64,000 nt of DNA from the NCBI GenBank assembly GCA_947460595.1, contig CANHGS010000002.1:233239-297238 (forward strand), in the 5' to 3' direction. The DNA comes from Bacteroidota bacterium. GTDB taxonomy: Bacteria > Bacteroidota > Bacteroidia > Chitinophagales > Chitinophagaceae. Shown here one piece after another: positions 1-9,033 of this stretch. Below the pieces are notes generated by a model that had not been told where the DNA came from, made no database searches, and was given only the letters and a program-made list of their open reading frames with translations. Each line of letters starts with the position of its first letter. Position 1 is the stretch's first letter. The translations under genes were made by a program, and so were the position numbers.

Positions 1-772
1 CCTTTAAATAGGTAATGGCTTTGCCCGTTATTGCTACCCGATTACCCATTAGTTCTAATTGTAAATAGCCTGTTCTAGCTGATAATTGAATGGCGCTTAA
101 ACTAATTTTATTAAAATGGGCTGCCCAATAAGGAGTCATAATGGTATGTGCTGATCCCGTAACCGGGTCTTCATTTACACCACTTTGTGGATAGAAACAC
201 CTTGACACAAAATCTGTTTCCAAACCTATGGCTGTTGCAATAACACCACGGGCTTTAACCATGGCTAGTTTACTAAAATCTGGTTGTAAGTCTATAATAG
301 CTTGTTGGTTTGGTAATACCACCATATAGTCAAATGATGTTTTAAAAACTGGGGCTATTTCTATACCTAAACCTTCAAAAAGCCCCTCAGGAATTTCAGC
401 TACCGCTTCCGGAGGATTGGATGGAAAATTGAGTGTAATACTAGCATCTTGGTTTCTAGTAACTTCTAAAGGGCCACTTTTAGAATAAAATACAATCTTA
501 TTGGTGGGATAATTAAGGAGGGTATACAAAACATGTGCAGCAGCCAATGTTGCGTGTCCACAAAGTTTTACTTCAGTACTGGGTGTGAACCATCGTATAT
601 AAAATCCATCGGCCTGCGGCACAAAAAATACGGTTTCAGATAAGTTGTTTTCTGCCGCCAATTGTTGCATGGTTTCATCTGTTAACCATGTTTCTAGCGG
701 GCAAACCGCTGCAGGATTGCCTGTAAATAAATGCGCTGCAAATGCGTCTACTATATAAATAGGATATTCCAT
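1..772 (-). CDS. PhzF family isomerase (partial, 3' end outside window)
   Basis: The frame is open from an ATG at 770-772 (minus strand) to the left window edge, giving 257 residues, so only a short C-terminal tail is missing compared with the usual 260-290. Family hallmarks are visible: the N-terminal FTGNPAAV stretch (residues 17-23), the ENNLSET segment (41-47) carrying the general acid/base Glu46, CGHATLAAAH (71-80) and EDPVTGSAH (201-209) of the second pseudo-repeat. PhzF-like proteins are diaminopimelate-epimerase-fold isomerases; most members outside phenazine clusters have unknown substrates, and no other phenazine gene is nearby. It lies 76 bp downstream of the carboxyltransferase gene on the same strand and may share its transcript. 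Confidence 0.88.
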   Translation of the reverse strand, partial: MEYPIYIVDAFAAHLFTGNPAAVCPLETWLTDETMQQLAAENNLSETVFFVPQADGFYIRWFTPSTEVKLCGHATLAAAHVLYTLLNYPTNKIVFYSKSGPLEVTRNQDASITLNFPSNPPEAVAEIPEGLFEGLGIEIAPVFKTSFDYMVVLPNQQAIIDLQPDFSKLAMVKARGVIATAIGLETDFVSRCFYPQSGVNEDPVTGSAHTIMTPYWAAHFNKISLSAIQLSARTGYLQLELMGNRVAITGKAITYLK

Positions 773-848
773 CAGTCCTTAACTATTAATTCCAACAAAG
801 AAACTTAAATAGCACAAGAATTGAACAGTGTTTCAAAATTTCCTAAGA

Positions 849-2477
849 TTAAACTTGGAAGACACCGGTTTTAAATGCCTCCATGTCTGGATTGTGATTG
901 GCGGCATTGATGGCTTCAGAAATTAAATTTCTGGTATCGGTAGGTTCTATAATCGCATCTACCCAAAGCCTAGCTGCGGCATAAAAGGGAGATGTTTGTT
1001 TTTCATACCTATTTTTAATAGTGTCTAATAATTTCTTTTCTTCTTCTGGGCTAATCACTTGTCCCTTGGCTTTTAAAGTACTTACTTGAATTTGTAAAAG
1101 CGTGTTGGCAGCTTGGTCTCCACCCATCACGGCAATTCTAGCTGAGGGCCATGCATAAATAAACCTTGGATCATAAGCCTTGCCGCACATGGCATAATTG
1201 CCTGCACCAAAACTATTGCCAATGATAATGGTGATTTTGGGTACCACGGAATTGGCTACCGCATTGACTAGTTTAGCACCATCTTTAATGATGCCACTAT
1301 GTTCACTTCTGCTACCTACCATAAAACCAGTAACGTCTTGTAAGAATACTAATGGAATCTTTTTTTGGTTGCAATTCATGATAAATCGCGCAGCTTTATC
1401 GGCACTATCATTATAAATAACGCCCCCAATTTGCATTTCACCTTTTTTGTTTTTGCTGACCAATCGTTGGTTGGCCACAATGCCAACGGACCAGCCATCA
1501 ATTCTAGCATAGCCACATAAAATAGATTTGCCGTAGTCTTGTTTAAACTGGTCAAATTTGCTATCATCTACCAACCTTTCTATGATTTCTAACATGTCAT
1601 AAGGTTTGGCATTGCCTACAGGCATTTGTCCTAAAATTGCTTCAGTTGCTTTTTTAGGAAGGATAGGATTTGTTCTGTTGAAACCTGCTTTTGGTTTGTC
1701 TCCTAAGCTACCCATCAACAATTTAATATGATCTAAACAGGCTTCTTCTGTAGGGAATTTATAATCAGCAATTCCACTGATTTCAGTATGGGTTACGGCT
1801 CCTCCAAGGGTCTCGTTGTCTATATTTTCACCAATAGCAGCCTTAACCAAATAGGATCCTGCCAAAAAAATACTTCCATTACCTTCTACCATTAATGTTT
1901 CATCACTCATGATAGGCAAATAGGCTCCACCAGCAACACAAGCTCCCATAACAGCCGCAATTTGGGTAATACCCATGGCACTCATTCTGGCATTGTTTCT
2001 AAAAATTCTACCAAAATGTTCTTTGTCTGGAAAAATCTCGTCTTGCAGGGGCAGATAAACGCCCGCACTATCTACCAAGTAAATAATGGGAAGTTTATTT
2101 TCCATAGCAATTTCTTGCATTCGTAAATTTTTCTTACCCGTTATTGGGAACCAGGCGCCAGCTTTTACCGTTTGATCATTGGCCACAATGACTACCTGTC
2201 TTCCACTCACATAACCTATTCCTGCAACAGTGCCGCCTGCTGGACAACCACCTTCTGCTTCATACATGTCAAATCCTGCAAATGCACCAATTTCAACAAA
2301 AGGACTTTCTGGGTCACAGAGATAAGTAATTCTTTCTCGAGCACTAAGTTTATTCCTTTCCTTTTGTTTGGCCATTGATTTGGTACCACCCCCCAAATGA
2401 ATCTGTTGTAGGTGTTGGTTGGTTTTACTAATCAATAGTTTCATCCAATCTTCATTGCTATTATAAGTGGTATCCAT
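849..2477 (-). CDS. Acyl-CoA carboxylase carboxyltransferase (beta) subunit, methylcrotonyl-CoA type
   Basis: A 542-residue carboxyltransferase of the biotin-dependent acyl-CoA carboxylase family, transferring CO2 from carboxybiotin to an acyl-CoA. Both crotonase-like halves are present: VDSAGVYLPLQDE near residue 135 and GACVAGGAYLP near 178 form the N-terminal oxyanion region, and GNSFGAGNYAMCG forms the C-terminal one. The LPLQDE and FPDKEHFGRIF stretches resemble methylcrotonyl-CoA carboxylase beta (leucine catabolism) more than the propionyl-CoA enzyme, but the substrate is an inference. No biotin carboxylase/BCCP subunit is adjacent, so the partner must be encoded elsewhere. A longer frame begins at 2519, but a promoter (2500-2534) lies inside that extension, so the ATG at 2477 was chosen. 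Confidence 0.9.
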   Translation of the reverse strand: MDTTYNSNEDWMKLLISKTNQHLQQIHLGGGTKSMAKQKERNKLSARERITYLCDPESPFVEIGAFAGFDMYEAEGGCPAGGTVAGIGYVSGRQVVIVANDQTVKAGAWFPITGKKNLRMQEIAMENKLPIIYLVDSAGVYLPLQDEIFPDKEHFGRIFRNNARMSAMGITQIAAVMGACVAGGAYLPIMSDETLMVEGNGSIFLAGSYLVKAAIGENIDNETLGGAVTHTEISGIADYKFPTEEACLDHIKLLMGSLGDKPKAGFNRTNPILPKKATEAILGQMPVGNAKPYDMLEIIERLVDDSKFDQFKQDYGKSILCGYARIDGWSVGIVANQRLVSKNKKGEMQIGGVIYNDSADKAARFIMNCNQKKIPLVFLQDVTGFMVGSRSEHSGIIKDGAKLVNAVANSVVPKITIIIGNSFGAGNYAMCGKAYDPRFIYAWPSARIAVMGGDQAANTLLQIQVSTLKAKGQVISPEEEKKLLDTIKNRYEKQTSPFYAAARLWVDAIIEPTDTRNLISEAINAANHNPDMEAFKTGVFQV

Positions 2478-2499
2478 ATGCGAACATTTGTTAGTATGG

Positions 2500-2534
2500 C
2501 AAATATAGGGGCAAGTCATGGCTTATGGGTCAAA
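2500..2534 (-). promoter_or_regulatory. Promoter of the carboxyltransferase gene
   Basis: On the minus strand a perfect -7 element TATATTTG (TAnnTTTG pattern) lies at 2500-2507. A TTTG lies at 2531-2534, 23 nt upstream, slightly longer than the 19 nt seen at the tRNA promoter of this window. The start codon is 22 nt downstream of the -7 element. Confidence 0.5.
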
Positions 2535-2592
2535 CTGGATATGGATTTTAACGCAACCTTAGAAGCTAAGATAATTGAACTATATTTATACT

Positions 2593-4194
2593 ATGTCGTA
2601 CGATTATATTATAGTAGGGGCTGGGTCTGCAGGTTCCGTATTGGCCAATAGATTGAGTGAAGACAAGGCTAACAAAGTGTTATTGATAGAAGCTGGTAAA
2701 CCAGATAAGAAATTAGAAATTCATATTCCGGGCGCCTATACAAAATTAAACCATAGCCATGTTGATTGGGCATTCTGGACGGAACCTCAAGAACATGTCT
2801 TGGGCAGAAAAATTTTTATTCCAAGAGGAAAAACATTGGGTGGTAGTAGTTCTACCAATGCTATGGCCTATGTTAGGGGTAACCAGGCTGATTTTAATGA
2901 ATGGGCAAGTTTGGGGAATCCTGGATGGGATTATGCTTCAGTGTTACCATTTTTTAAAAAATCAGAATCCAATGAACAATTAGGGGAGCCATATCATGGT
3001 CAAGATGGCTTATTGAATGTGACATTTTCCAAGCAACCATCTGCTTTAGCGGCTGTTTTTATAGATGCGTGCAAAGAAAATGGGATTCCCGAAAATCCTG
3101 ATTATAATGGGGAGGAGCAAATAGGCGCAAGTCTTTTGCAATTCACCATCAAAAATAATCAACGTCATAGTGCTGCAAAAGCATTCCTAAAGCCAATTAT
3201 GAACAGACCCAATCTGACTATTAGAACGGGAACACTGGTCAAAAGGGTGATTATTGAAGATGGCGCAGCCGTAGGGGTAGAAGTATTAACCCATGATAGC
3301 AATTCAGAAAGAATCAACTGTAACAAAGAGGTTATTCTCTGTGCAGGTGCTTTGCAATCGCCCCAACTACTAATGCTTTCTGGCATTGGCGATCAAACTG
3401 AATTAAGGATGCATGGGATTGATGTATTTAAGCACCTTCCTGGCGTAGGAAAAAACCTGCAAGATCATGTGTGGTCAGGGGTTAGTGGCTCCTCGAATAT
3501 TCCTTCAGGCAATAGTTTGATCAAGCCTTGGAAAATGTTTAAGGCTTTATTACAACACCAATTATTCAAAAAAGGACCTTTGGGGAATAGTCCATTGGAA
3601 GCTAATGCGTTCATAAAATCGGATGCTAGTTTAGAAAGACCAGATATTCAATTGCATTTTGCACCCATTGGTATTGCCAATGATTATTCTACCGATATCT
3701 ATAAATTAGAAACCTTTGCCAAAGAAGATGGATTTGGTATTTTATCAATCTTAGTTAGACCAGAAAGTAGGGGTTATATTGCCTTAAATAGCGCCAACCC
3801 CAAGGAAGCCCCCATTATCCAACCCAATTTGCTCAGTAGTCCAAAGGATAGAGAATTACTATTAAAAGCTTTAAAAAAATCCATTGCAATAGTCAATAGT
3901 GATAGTTTTAAGTCTATTTGCCCAGAAGGGGTAAGTTTTCCAGCATTACCTGCAACAGATGAACAATTGATGGAACATATCTTCAGAAGTTTGGAAACGC
4001 TCTATCATCCGGTGGGCACTTGTAAAATGGGACAAGATGCTATGGCCGTGGTTGATGCTAGTCTACAGGTAATAGGGATTCGTAAATTAAGGGTAGCAGA
4101 CGCTTCCATCATGCCAACCATTGTTTCTGGCAATACCAATGCCGCCGTTATCATGATAGGCGAAAAAGCATCCCAATTGGTCCTCAACCAATAA
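2593..4194 (+). CDS. GMC family FAD-dependent oxidoreductase (choline-dehydrogenase-like)
   Basis: A 533-residue glucose-methanol-choline oxidoreductase that should oxidise an alcohol with FAD. The N-terminal dinucleotide-binding motif GAGSAGSV starts at residue 9, the GMC signature GKTLGGSSSTNAMAYVRG is near residue 80, and the C-terminal catalytic His (HPVGTCKMG, His472) and Asn (SGNTNAA, Asn516) are both present, so it should be active. There is no signal peptide, so it is probably cytoplasmic. The substrate is unknown. The frame extends six codons further to a TTG at 2575, but the ATG at 2593 places the FAD motif at the usual distance. A TATATTTA element (2581-2588) sits only 4 nt before this ATG, suggesting a leaderless mRNA. 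The gene is divergent from the carboxyltransferase gene. Confidence 0.9.
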   Translation: MSYDYIIVGAGSAGSVLANRLSEDKANKVLLIEAGKPDKKLEIHIPGAYTKLNHSHVDWAFWTEPQEHVLGRKIFIPRGKTLGGSSSTNAMAYVRGNQADFNEWASLGNPGWDYASVLPFFKKSESNEQLGEPYHGQDGLLNVTFSKQPSALAAVFIDACKENGIPENPDYNGEEQIGASLLQFTIKNNQRHSAAKAFLKPIMNRPNLTIRTGTLVKRVIIEDGAAVGVEVLTHDSNSERINCNKEVILCAGALQSPQLLMLSGIGDQTELRMHGIDVFKHLPGVGKNLQDHVWSGVSGSSNIPSGNSLIKPWKMFKALLQHQLFKKGPLGNSPLEANAFIKSDASLERPDIQLHFAPIGIANDYSTDIYKLETFAKEDGFGILSILVRPESRGYIALNSANPKEAPIIQPNLLSSPKDRELLLKALKKSIAIVNSDSFKSICPEGVSFPALPATDEQLMEHIFRSLETLYHPVGTCKMGQDAMAVVDASLQVIGIRKLRVADASIMPTIVSGNTNAAVIMIGEKASQLVLNQ

Positions 4195-4212
4195 AATTTG
4201 CTATTTATTGTG

Positions 4213-4243
4213 TTTGAAATACACATTGTTTTGTTTAGTTTTA
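4213..4243 (+). promoter_or_regulatory. Promoter of the 4-alpha-glucanotransferase gene
   Basis: TTTG at 4213-4216, a 19-nt spacer, then TAGTTTTA at 4236-4243 (one mismatch to TAnnTTTG). The spacing equals that of the tRNA-Val promoter in this window. An AGGA lies just before the TTG start at 4263. Confidence 0.5.
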
Positions 4244-4262
4244 CAACACAAAAACGAGGACC

Positions 4263-7112
4263 TTGGATACGGAAAAAAAGAGGATTGCAAAAGCGCCTGT
4301 AAAGCCAGCGGTTAAAAAAGCCACACCCAAAGATGGTGAAACCAAAGCAATAACAAAAAAAACAGTCAAAACTAAAATAGTATTGGATAAAACGGTAGGC
4401 AAAAAACTACAAACCATTCAGTTTCAATTAAGATACCAGACGGTATTTGGGCAAACCATTTTGGTAACTGGGAATCATCCATTATTGGGAAATGGCAACT
4501 TACAAAAAGCAATTCCTTTACAATACCAAAATGATGATTTGTGGTCTGTGAAAATAGATTTTGGATCCAATGGTTTAACGCAAGATATCAGCTACCAATA
4601 TTTGATTCAAAATGCAGATGGAACCCATAGTTTGGATGCAGAAAATGATAAAATAATCCTGTCAAAGCAATGGAATTGTGCTCATTTAATTAGTGTAGAT
4701 TCTTGGAATTTTGGAGGGTATTTTGAAAATGCTTTTTACACAGAACCCTTTATCAATGTGCTTTTAAAGGATAATTGGACTTCTGTTGAGCAGTCATTGC
4801 CCAAAAAGATTACCCATGTGTTTAAGGTTAAAACGCCCTTGCTGCCCAAAGGTCAAACAGTTTGTTTGTTAGGTAGCAGTAAGGGATTGCAAAAATGGGA
4901 AACAGATAAACCTATATTACTTTCTAGGCAGGAGGCTGATCCCTATTATAGTGTTTCATTAAACCTTTCTCAAGAACTTTTTCCCATGACGTATAAGTAT
5001 GGGATTTATGATACTCAAACCAAGCAATTTGTACAATTTGAGCAGGGGAATAATAGGGTTTTAGATGAAGTAAATTTACCCGGTCAACAAACTTTGATTC
5101 ATGATGGATTCATGGTGCTTCCCAATATAAATTGGAAAGGTGCTGGTGTGGCAATTCCCGTATTTAGTCTAAGAACTGAGAAGAGTTTAGGTGTTGGAGA
5201 GTTTACTGATTTGACGGTTTTGGTAGATTGGGCCAAGAAAGTAGGACTGAAAATGATTCAAATTTTGCCAGTTAATGATACAACGGCAACCCATACTTGG
5301 AGAGATTCGTATCCCTATGCAGCCATCTCTGCCTTTGCCTTACACCCCATGTTTTTAAACTTGGATTTACTCTCAGACAAGCAAACAAAGGCTTCCTTAG
5401 ATAGAATAAAAAGAGAATATGCGGGATTGAATAAATTGGATAGTGTTGATTATGAAACAGTAAATCAAATAAAACTTGAATTTCTAAGGGAAGTCTTTGT
5501 TTCAAGAAAGTCAAGCTTTCAATCCAATGCCGATTTTGCCCTTTATTTTAAAACAAATAAGCATTGGTTGGAACCCTATGCAGTATTCTGTTATCTCCGG
5601 GATAATTATGGCACAGCCGATTTTAACCAATGGCCAGCTTACCAACAATATAAAGAAGACGAAATTGCTGAATTAATCCAAGAAGGTTCAGCTGCTTATG
5701 ATGGTATTTGTTTGCACTATTTTATTCAATACCACTTGCATCTTCAATTAAAAGCAGCAACCGAATACGCCCATCAAAATGGCATTATTCTAAAAGGTGA
5801 TATTCCCATTGGAATCTATCGTTATGGTGCAGACGCTTGGCAGCATCCAGAATTATATCATATGGATATGCAGGCTGGAGCACCCCCTGATGGTTTTGCC
5901 ATTAAAGGACAGAATTGGGGATTCCCAACTTATAACTGGCAAAAAATGCTAGAGGATGGATTTGCTTGGTGGAAACAACGATTTGAGCAAATGCATTATT
6001 ATTTTGATGCTTTTAGGATAGATCATATACTTGGTTTTTTCAGAATCTGGAGTATTCCAATGGATGCCGTTGAAGGTATCATGGGTTATTTTGCACCGGC
6101 TATTCCAATTCATATTAATGAAATTAATAGCAAGCATGTTTGGTTTGATCTTTATAGGTATACAAGTCCTTATATCACTGAAAATATTGTTTGGGAATTA
6201 TTTGGATATGACAATGAAAGGGCAAAACAACAATTTTTAAAAAATGATGGTTTGGGTGGGTATGAATTATTAACTGCATTTAACACACAGCGTAAAGTTG
6301 AATGGCATTTTAATCAATTACCCAATGATGCGCATCATCAAAAACTAAAACAAGGTTTATTTGATTTGATTAGTAATGTGCTTTTGTTTGAAGTGCAGGG
6401 CTCGCAAGGACAACAATTCCATTTTAGATTTGGTATGGAGAATACTAGCTCATTTAGAAACCTAGATAGCCATACCCAGCAACAACTAAAAGCACTGTAT
6501 ATAGACTATTTCTATAATCGTCAAGATGATTTTTGGAAACTAGAAGCTATGCAAAAATTACCTGCCTTAAAGCGGGTAACCAATATGCTGGTTTGTGGTG
6601 AAGATTTGGGTATGGTTCCATCAAGCGTACCATATGTGATGCAACAATTGGGTTTACTAAGTCTAGAAATTCAACGGATGCCAAAAGATAGTAAGAAACA
6701 ATTTTTTCATCCCAATGACGCGCCTTATTTAAGCGTAGTGACGCCTTCAACACATGATATGAGTACCATACGTGGTTGGTGGGAAGAAGATAGAGACGGC
6801 ATACAGCAATTCTATAATCAGGAATTGGGGCAATGGGGTGAAGCACCATTTTTCTGCGAAGCCTGGATTAACAAGGCAATAGTCCTGCAGCATCTTTTTT
6901 CTCCAGCCATGTGGAGTATATTTCAATTACAGGATATATTAGGAATGGATGAAACACTACGCAGGGAGAATCCCAATGATGAACGTATTAATATTCCAGC
7001 CAATCCACAACATTATTGGAGGTATCGTATGCAAATGACCTTGGAAGAACTTATGCAAGCAACTAATTTTAATGAAAGTTTTGCTCAATCTATTCAAGTA
7101 AGCGGCAGATAG
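4263..7112 (+). CDS. malQ: 4-alpha-glucanotransferase, DPE2-like (GH77 with tandem N-terminal starch-binding domains)
   Basis: A 949-residue enzyme that moves alpha-1,4-glucan segments between acceptors in glycogen/maltose metabolism. After a Lys/Thr-rich tail (1-45) come two CBM20-like starch-binding modules (about 48-150 and 165-275), then a GH77 barrel from about 285. The catalytic residues are recognisable: nucleophile Asp587 in FRIDH, acid/base Glu780 in CGEDLG, and stabiliser Asp832 in THDMS. The barrel is interrupted by a long insert after DAFRIDHILGFFRIWSIP, as in plant DPE2, which uses heteroglycan and maltose; that substrate preference is an inference. No ATG exists upstream of the domains, so translation should begin at the TTG at 4263, preceded by AGGA and a good promoter. 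The next gene follows after 29 bp and could be co-transcribed. Confidence 0.92.
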   Translation: MDTEKKRIAKAPVKPAVKKATPKDGETKAITKKTVKTKIVLDKTVGKKLQTIQFQLRYQTVFGQTILVTGNHPLLGNGNLQKAIPLQYQNDDLWSVKIDFGSNGLTQDISYQYLIQNADGTHSLDAENDKIILSKQWNCAHLISVDSWNFGGYFENAFYTEPFINVLLKDNWTSVEQSLPKKITHVFKVKTPLLPKGQTVCLLGSSKGLQKWETDKPILLSRQEADPYYSVSLNLSQELFPMTYKYGIYDTQTKQFVQFEQGNNRVLDEVNLPGQQTLIHDGFMVLPNINWKGAGVAIPVFSLRTEKSLGVGEFTDLTVLVDWAKKVGLKMIQILPVNDTTATHTWRDSYPYAAISAFALHPMFLNLDLLSDKQTKASLDRIKREYAGLNKLDSVDYETVNQIKLEFLREVFVSRKSSFQSNADFALYFKTNKHWLEPYAVFCYLRDNYGTADFNQWPAYQQYKEDEIAELIQEGSAAYDGICLHYFIQYHLHLQLKAATEYAHQNGIILKGDIPIGIYRYGADAWQHPELYHMDMQAGAPPDGFAIKGQNWGFPTYNWQKMLEDGFAWWKQRFEQMHYYFDAFRIDHILGFFRIWSIPMDAVEGIMGYFAPAIPIHINEINSKHVWFDLYRYTSPYITENIVWELFGYDNERAKQQFLKNDGLGGYELLTAFNTQRKVEWHFNQLPNDAHHQKLKQGLFDLISNVLLFEVQGSQGQQFHFRFGMENTSSFRNLDSHTQQQLKALYIDYFYNRQDDFWKLEAMQKLPALKRVTNMLVCGEDLGMVPSSVPYVMQQLGLLSLEIQRMPKDSKKQFFHPNDAPYLSVVTPSTHDMSTIRGWWEEDRDGIQQFYNQELGQWGEAPFFCEAWINKAIVLQHLFSPAMWSIFQLQDILGMDETLRRENPNDERINIPANPQHYWRYRMQMTLEELMQATNFNESFAQSIQVSGR

Positions 7113-7141
7113 TTTCAAGTTGACTGTTTAAATATGATGGC

Positions 7142-8158
7142 ATGATATTACAATATTGGCAAAAGGAACTTCCTTTTAAATACCCATTTACTATCTCTAA
7201 TGGAAGAACCAAAACCCATCAACCTTCTTTGGTGGTGGCGCTTTCTATAGGAAATTTTGTAGGTGTTGGAGAAGCTCCAGCCATTGCTTATTACCAAATA
7301 ACGGTTGAACAAATGGTAGCCGATTTGGAATCTAAAAAGAAAATGGTTGAAAAGTTTGCATTAACCGATCCTGAAAGGTATTGGCATTACTTGCACCATT
7401 TATTTCCAGAGAATCCATTCTTGGTTTGTGCATTAGACATGGCCGCATGGGACTTGTTTGGAAGAATGAAGGGAAAGAAACTCTATGAATTGTGGAACAC
7501 GGCTTGGAATAATACGCCTGTTACCGATTATACCATTGGGATTGACAGTATTGAAAAAATGCTGTCTAAAATGCAGGAGCTACCCTGGCCTGTTTATAAA
7601 GTAAAATTGGGTACAACACAAGACATAGTAATTATACAAGCTCTAAGGGCTGCTACTGATGCAGTGATACGAGTAGATGCCAATGCTGGATGGACCTTAG
7701 AGGAAGCCAGAGAAAAAATTCCTCAATTGGCAGAATTGGGTGTTGAAATGATTGAACAACCACTGGCAAAAGATAATTGGGATGGCATGAAGCAATTATA
7801 CCAAGAATCAGTATTGCCTTTATTTGCAGACGAATCCTGCGTATTTGAGCAAGATGTTTTGCATTGCGCCAACCATTTTCATGGTATCAATATTAAATTG
7901 ACCAAGTGTAGTGGTCTTACACCTGCCAGAAGAATGATTGAAAAGGGAAGGGAGTTGGGAATGAAAATCATGATGGGTAGTATGAATGAATCCAGTATTG
8001 GTGCAGCTGCAGTTGCTAATTTTTTACCTCAATTAGATTATGTAGATATGGATGGGCCATTATTGTTATGTGAAGACATGGCAACAGGCCTTGTTTTTGA
8101 TTATGGCTCCGTAAAATTGGAAGGAACTGCGGGATTAGGAATAAGCATTCAATTTTAA
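7142..8158 (+). CDS. Dipeptide epimerase (enolase superfamily, L-Ala-D/L-Glu epimerase type)
   Basis: A 338-residue enolase-superfamily enzyme of the muconate-lactonising subgroup. The catalytic set is complete: KVK (Lys153/Lys155), metal ligands Asp179 (VDANAGW), Glu205 (EQP) and Asp230 (ADES), and the second base Lys252 (INIKLTK); GSMNESSIG follows. Family members epimerise the second residue of dipeptides, classically L-Ala-D-Glu released during murein recycling. The exact dipeptide specificity cannot be read from sequence. It lies 29 bp downstream of the glucanotransferase gene and is probably in the same transcript without being functionally linked. The ATG at 7142 gives a normal N-terminus. 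Confidence 0.88.
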   Translation: MILQYWQKELPFKYPFTISNGRTKTHQPSLVVALSIGNFVGVGEAPAIAYYQITVEQMVADLESKKKMVEKFALTDPERYWHYLHHLFPENPFLVCALDMAAWDLFGRMKGKKLYELWNTAWNNTPVTDYTIGIDSIEKMLSKMQELPWPVYKVKLGTTQDIVIIQALRAATDAVIRVDANAGWTLEEAREKIPQLAELGVEMIEQPLAKDNWDGMKQLYQESVLPLFADESCVFEQDVLHCANHFHGINIKLTKCSGLTPARRMIEKGRELGMKIMMGSMNESSIGAAAVANFLPQLDYVDMDGPLLLCEDMATGLVFDYGSVKLEGTAGLGISIQF

Positions 8159-8251
8159 AAGGCATTATAAAAGCCCAAGAAATTCTCCAGCTTTTATGTT
8201 TCATTGGGTGCCGGGCTCAAGGGTCGGTTTATTTTGTATTAAACAATAGTG

Positions 8252-8788
8252 TCAGTATTTGGAAATCAGATTTCCCATTGAATTCACCTTATAAGCATAC
8301 TCCAATTCTTGGAGTTTCTTTTGTTCAACTTTTCTTTGATAATATAGTTTGGTTAAACCATATACAAAGAACATGATTTGAATTCCTACAAATAATTGAA
8401 ATAGGAAAATGGCCCTATCATTCATGGTTCTCCATCTTTCAAAATTTGGATTCAAGATGGGGTAGTATCTCCACTCTCGGTTAATAGGGGGTGTATAAGT
8501 GTATATTATCAAAATGCCTAGCATCAAAAATACAGAGCTCAGGATATGCATCCATGAGATGATGATGTTTCTTGTTGCATTCTCTCTAAAATGCTTGTGC
8601 AACAAATAAGGCACACCAATTAAGGCAATGAATACTATGGAACTTGTCAAAAAACTCAACACATAATACGTGTTATCAAAGAAGAAGAGAATCATTTGTA
8701 TTGGCGCTGTAAAGCTGGCCAACCAAGTATATATCACGGGGGTAAGCCACAATATATGTTCTCCACGAACATTGTCTGTGTTTAACAT
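8252..8788 (-). CDS. Hypothetical four-helix membrane protein
   Basis: A 178-residue protein with about four hydrophobic segments (residues 12-35, 40-62, 80-100 and 128-150) and a charged, possibly coiled C-terminus (YYQRKVEQKKLQELEYAYK). I do not recognise a family. It stands alone on the minus strand between a rightward metabolic gene and a rightward RNA methyltransferase gene. No signal peptide, catalytic motif or metal-binding cluster is visible. The ATG at 8788 is the only reasonable start; the same DNA just upstream also holds a promoter for the opposite strand. Confidence 0.65.
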   Translation of the reverse strand: MLNTDNVRGEHILWLTPVIYTWLASFTAPIQMILFFFDNTYYVLSFLTSSIVFIALIGVPYLLHKHFRENATRNIIISWMHILSSVFLMLGILIIYTYTPPINREWRYYPILNPNFERWRTMNDRAIFLFQLFVGIQIMFFVYGLTKLYYQRKVEQKKLQELEYAYKVNSMGNLISKY

Positions 8789-8801
8789 GGGGCTACGTTT
8801 G
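8772..8801 (+). promoter_or_regulatory. Candidate promoter of a small RNA
   Basis: TTG at 8772-8774, a 19-nt spacer, then TACGTTTG at 8794-8801, a perfect TAnnTTTG. It overlaps the start of the leftward membrane-protein gene and points into the 8789-9033 intergenic region, where no open frame of useful length follows. The predicted start is near 8807. Confidence 0.45.
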
Positions 8802-8806
8802 GATGA

Positions 8807-8946
8807 CGGTTACGCTGGATTAGGGCGCATATAAATGTAGTAATTAAACAATTGGTTGTTACATTCTATGCTGAAAAATGCTTAAAACCTGCTAAAAATA
8901 CAAGCTAGTTGGTAGGTGAATACAGCAAATTCACCAGCTTTTTTGT
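8807..8946 (+). ncRNA. Candidate small RNA of about 140 nt
   Basis: The interval runs from a consensus promoter (8772-8801) to a hairpin with a T-run (8902-8945). Its centre folds into one long interrupted hairpin: GCATA 8827-8831 with TATGC 8867-8871, AATGTA 8834-8839 with TACATT 8860-8865, and AATT 8842-8845 with AATT 8850-8853 around an AAAC loop. No open frame longer than a few codons is present. It could be an independent sRNA or an RNA acting on one of the flanking genes. I do not recognise an Rfam family. Inference from promoter, structure and terminator only. Confidence 0.4.
8902..8945 (+). terminator. Rho-independent terminator, rightward
   Basis: GGTGAAT (8915-8921) pairs with ATTCACC (8929-8935) around a 7-nt loop. 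The flanking AAGCT (8902-8906) and AGCTT (8936-8940) extend the helix across an internal loop, and seven Ts follow (8939-8945). The nearest upstream rightward gene ends 750 bp away, so it more plausibly ends the small RNA than that gene. Confidence 0.6.
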
Positions 8947-9009
8947 GGGGTTTCTATTTTTTAAGAACAATGTAATGGCTATTTTTCCCATCTATAGCCA
9001 ATAAAGGAA

Positions 9010-9017
9010 TAGTTTTG
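9010..9017 (+). promoter_or_regulatory. -7 element of the trmH promoter
   Basis: TAGTTTTG is a perfect TAnnTTTG, 16 nt before the trmH ATG. The region upstream holds an inverted repeat, TGGCTAT near 8976-8982 with ATAGCCA at 8994-9000, that would overlap the -33 region and could be an operator; no clear TTTG is present at 19 nt. Confidence 0.45.
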
Positions 9018-9033
9018 CATCCATTTATAGCAC

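Noticed and set aside
2478..2519. Upstream extension of the carboxyltransferase frame
   Set aside because: It contains the promoter -7 element and has no family similarity; similar reasoning applied to the aspartate kinase, ccmE and TonB-like extensions.
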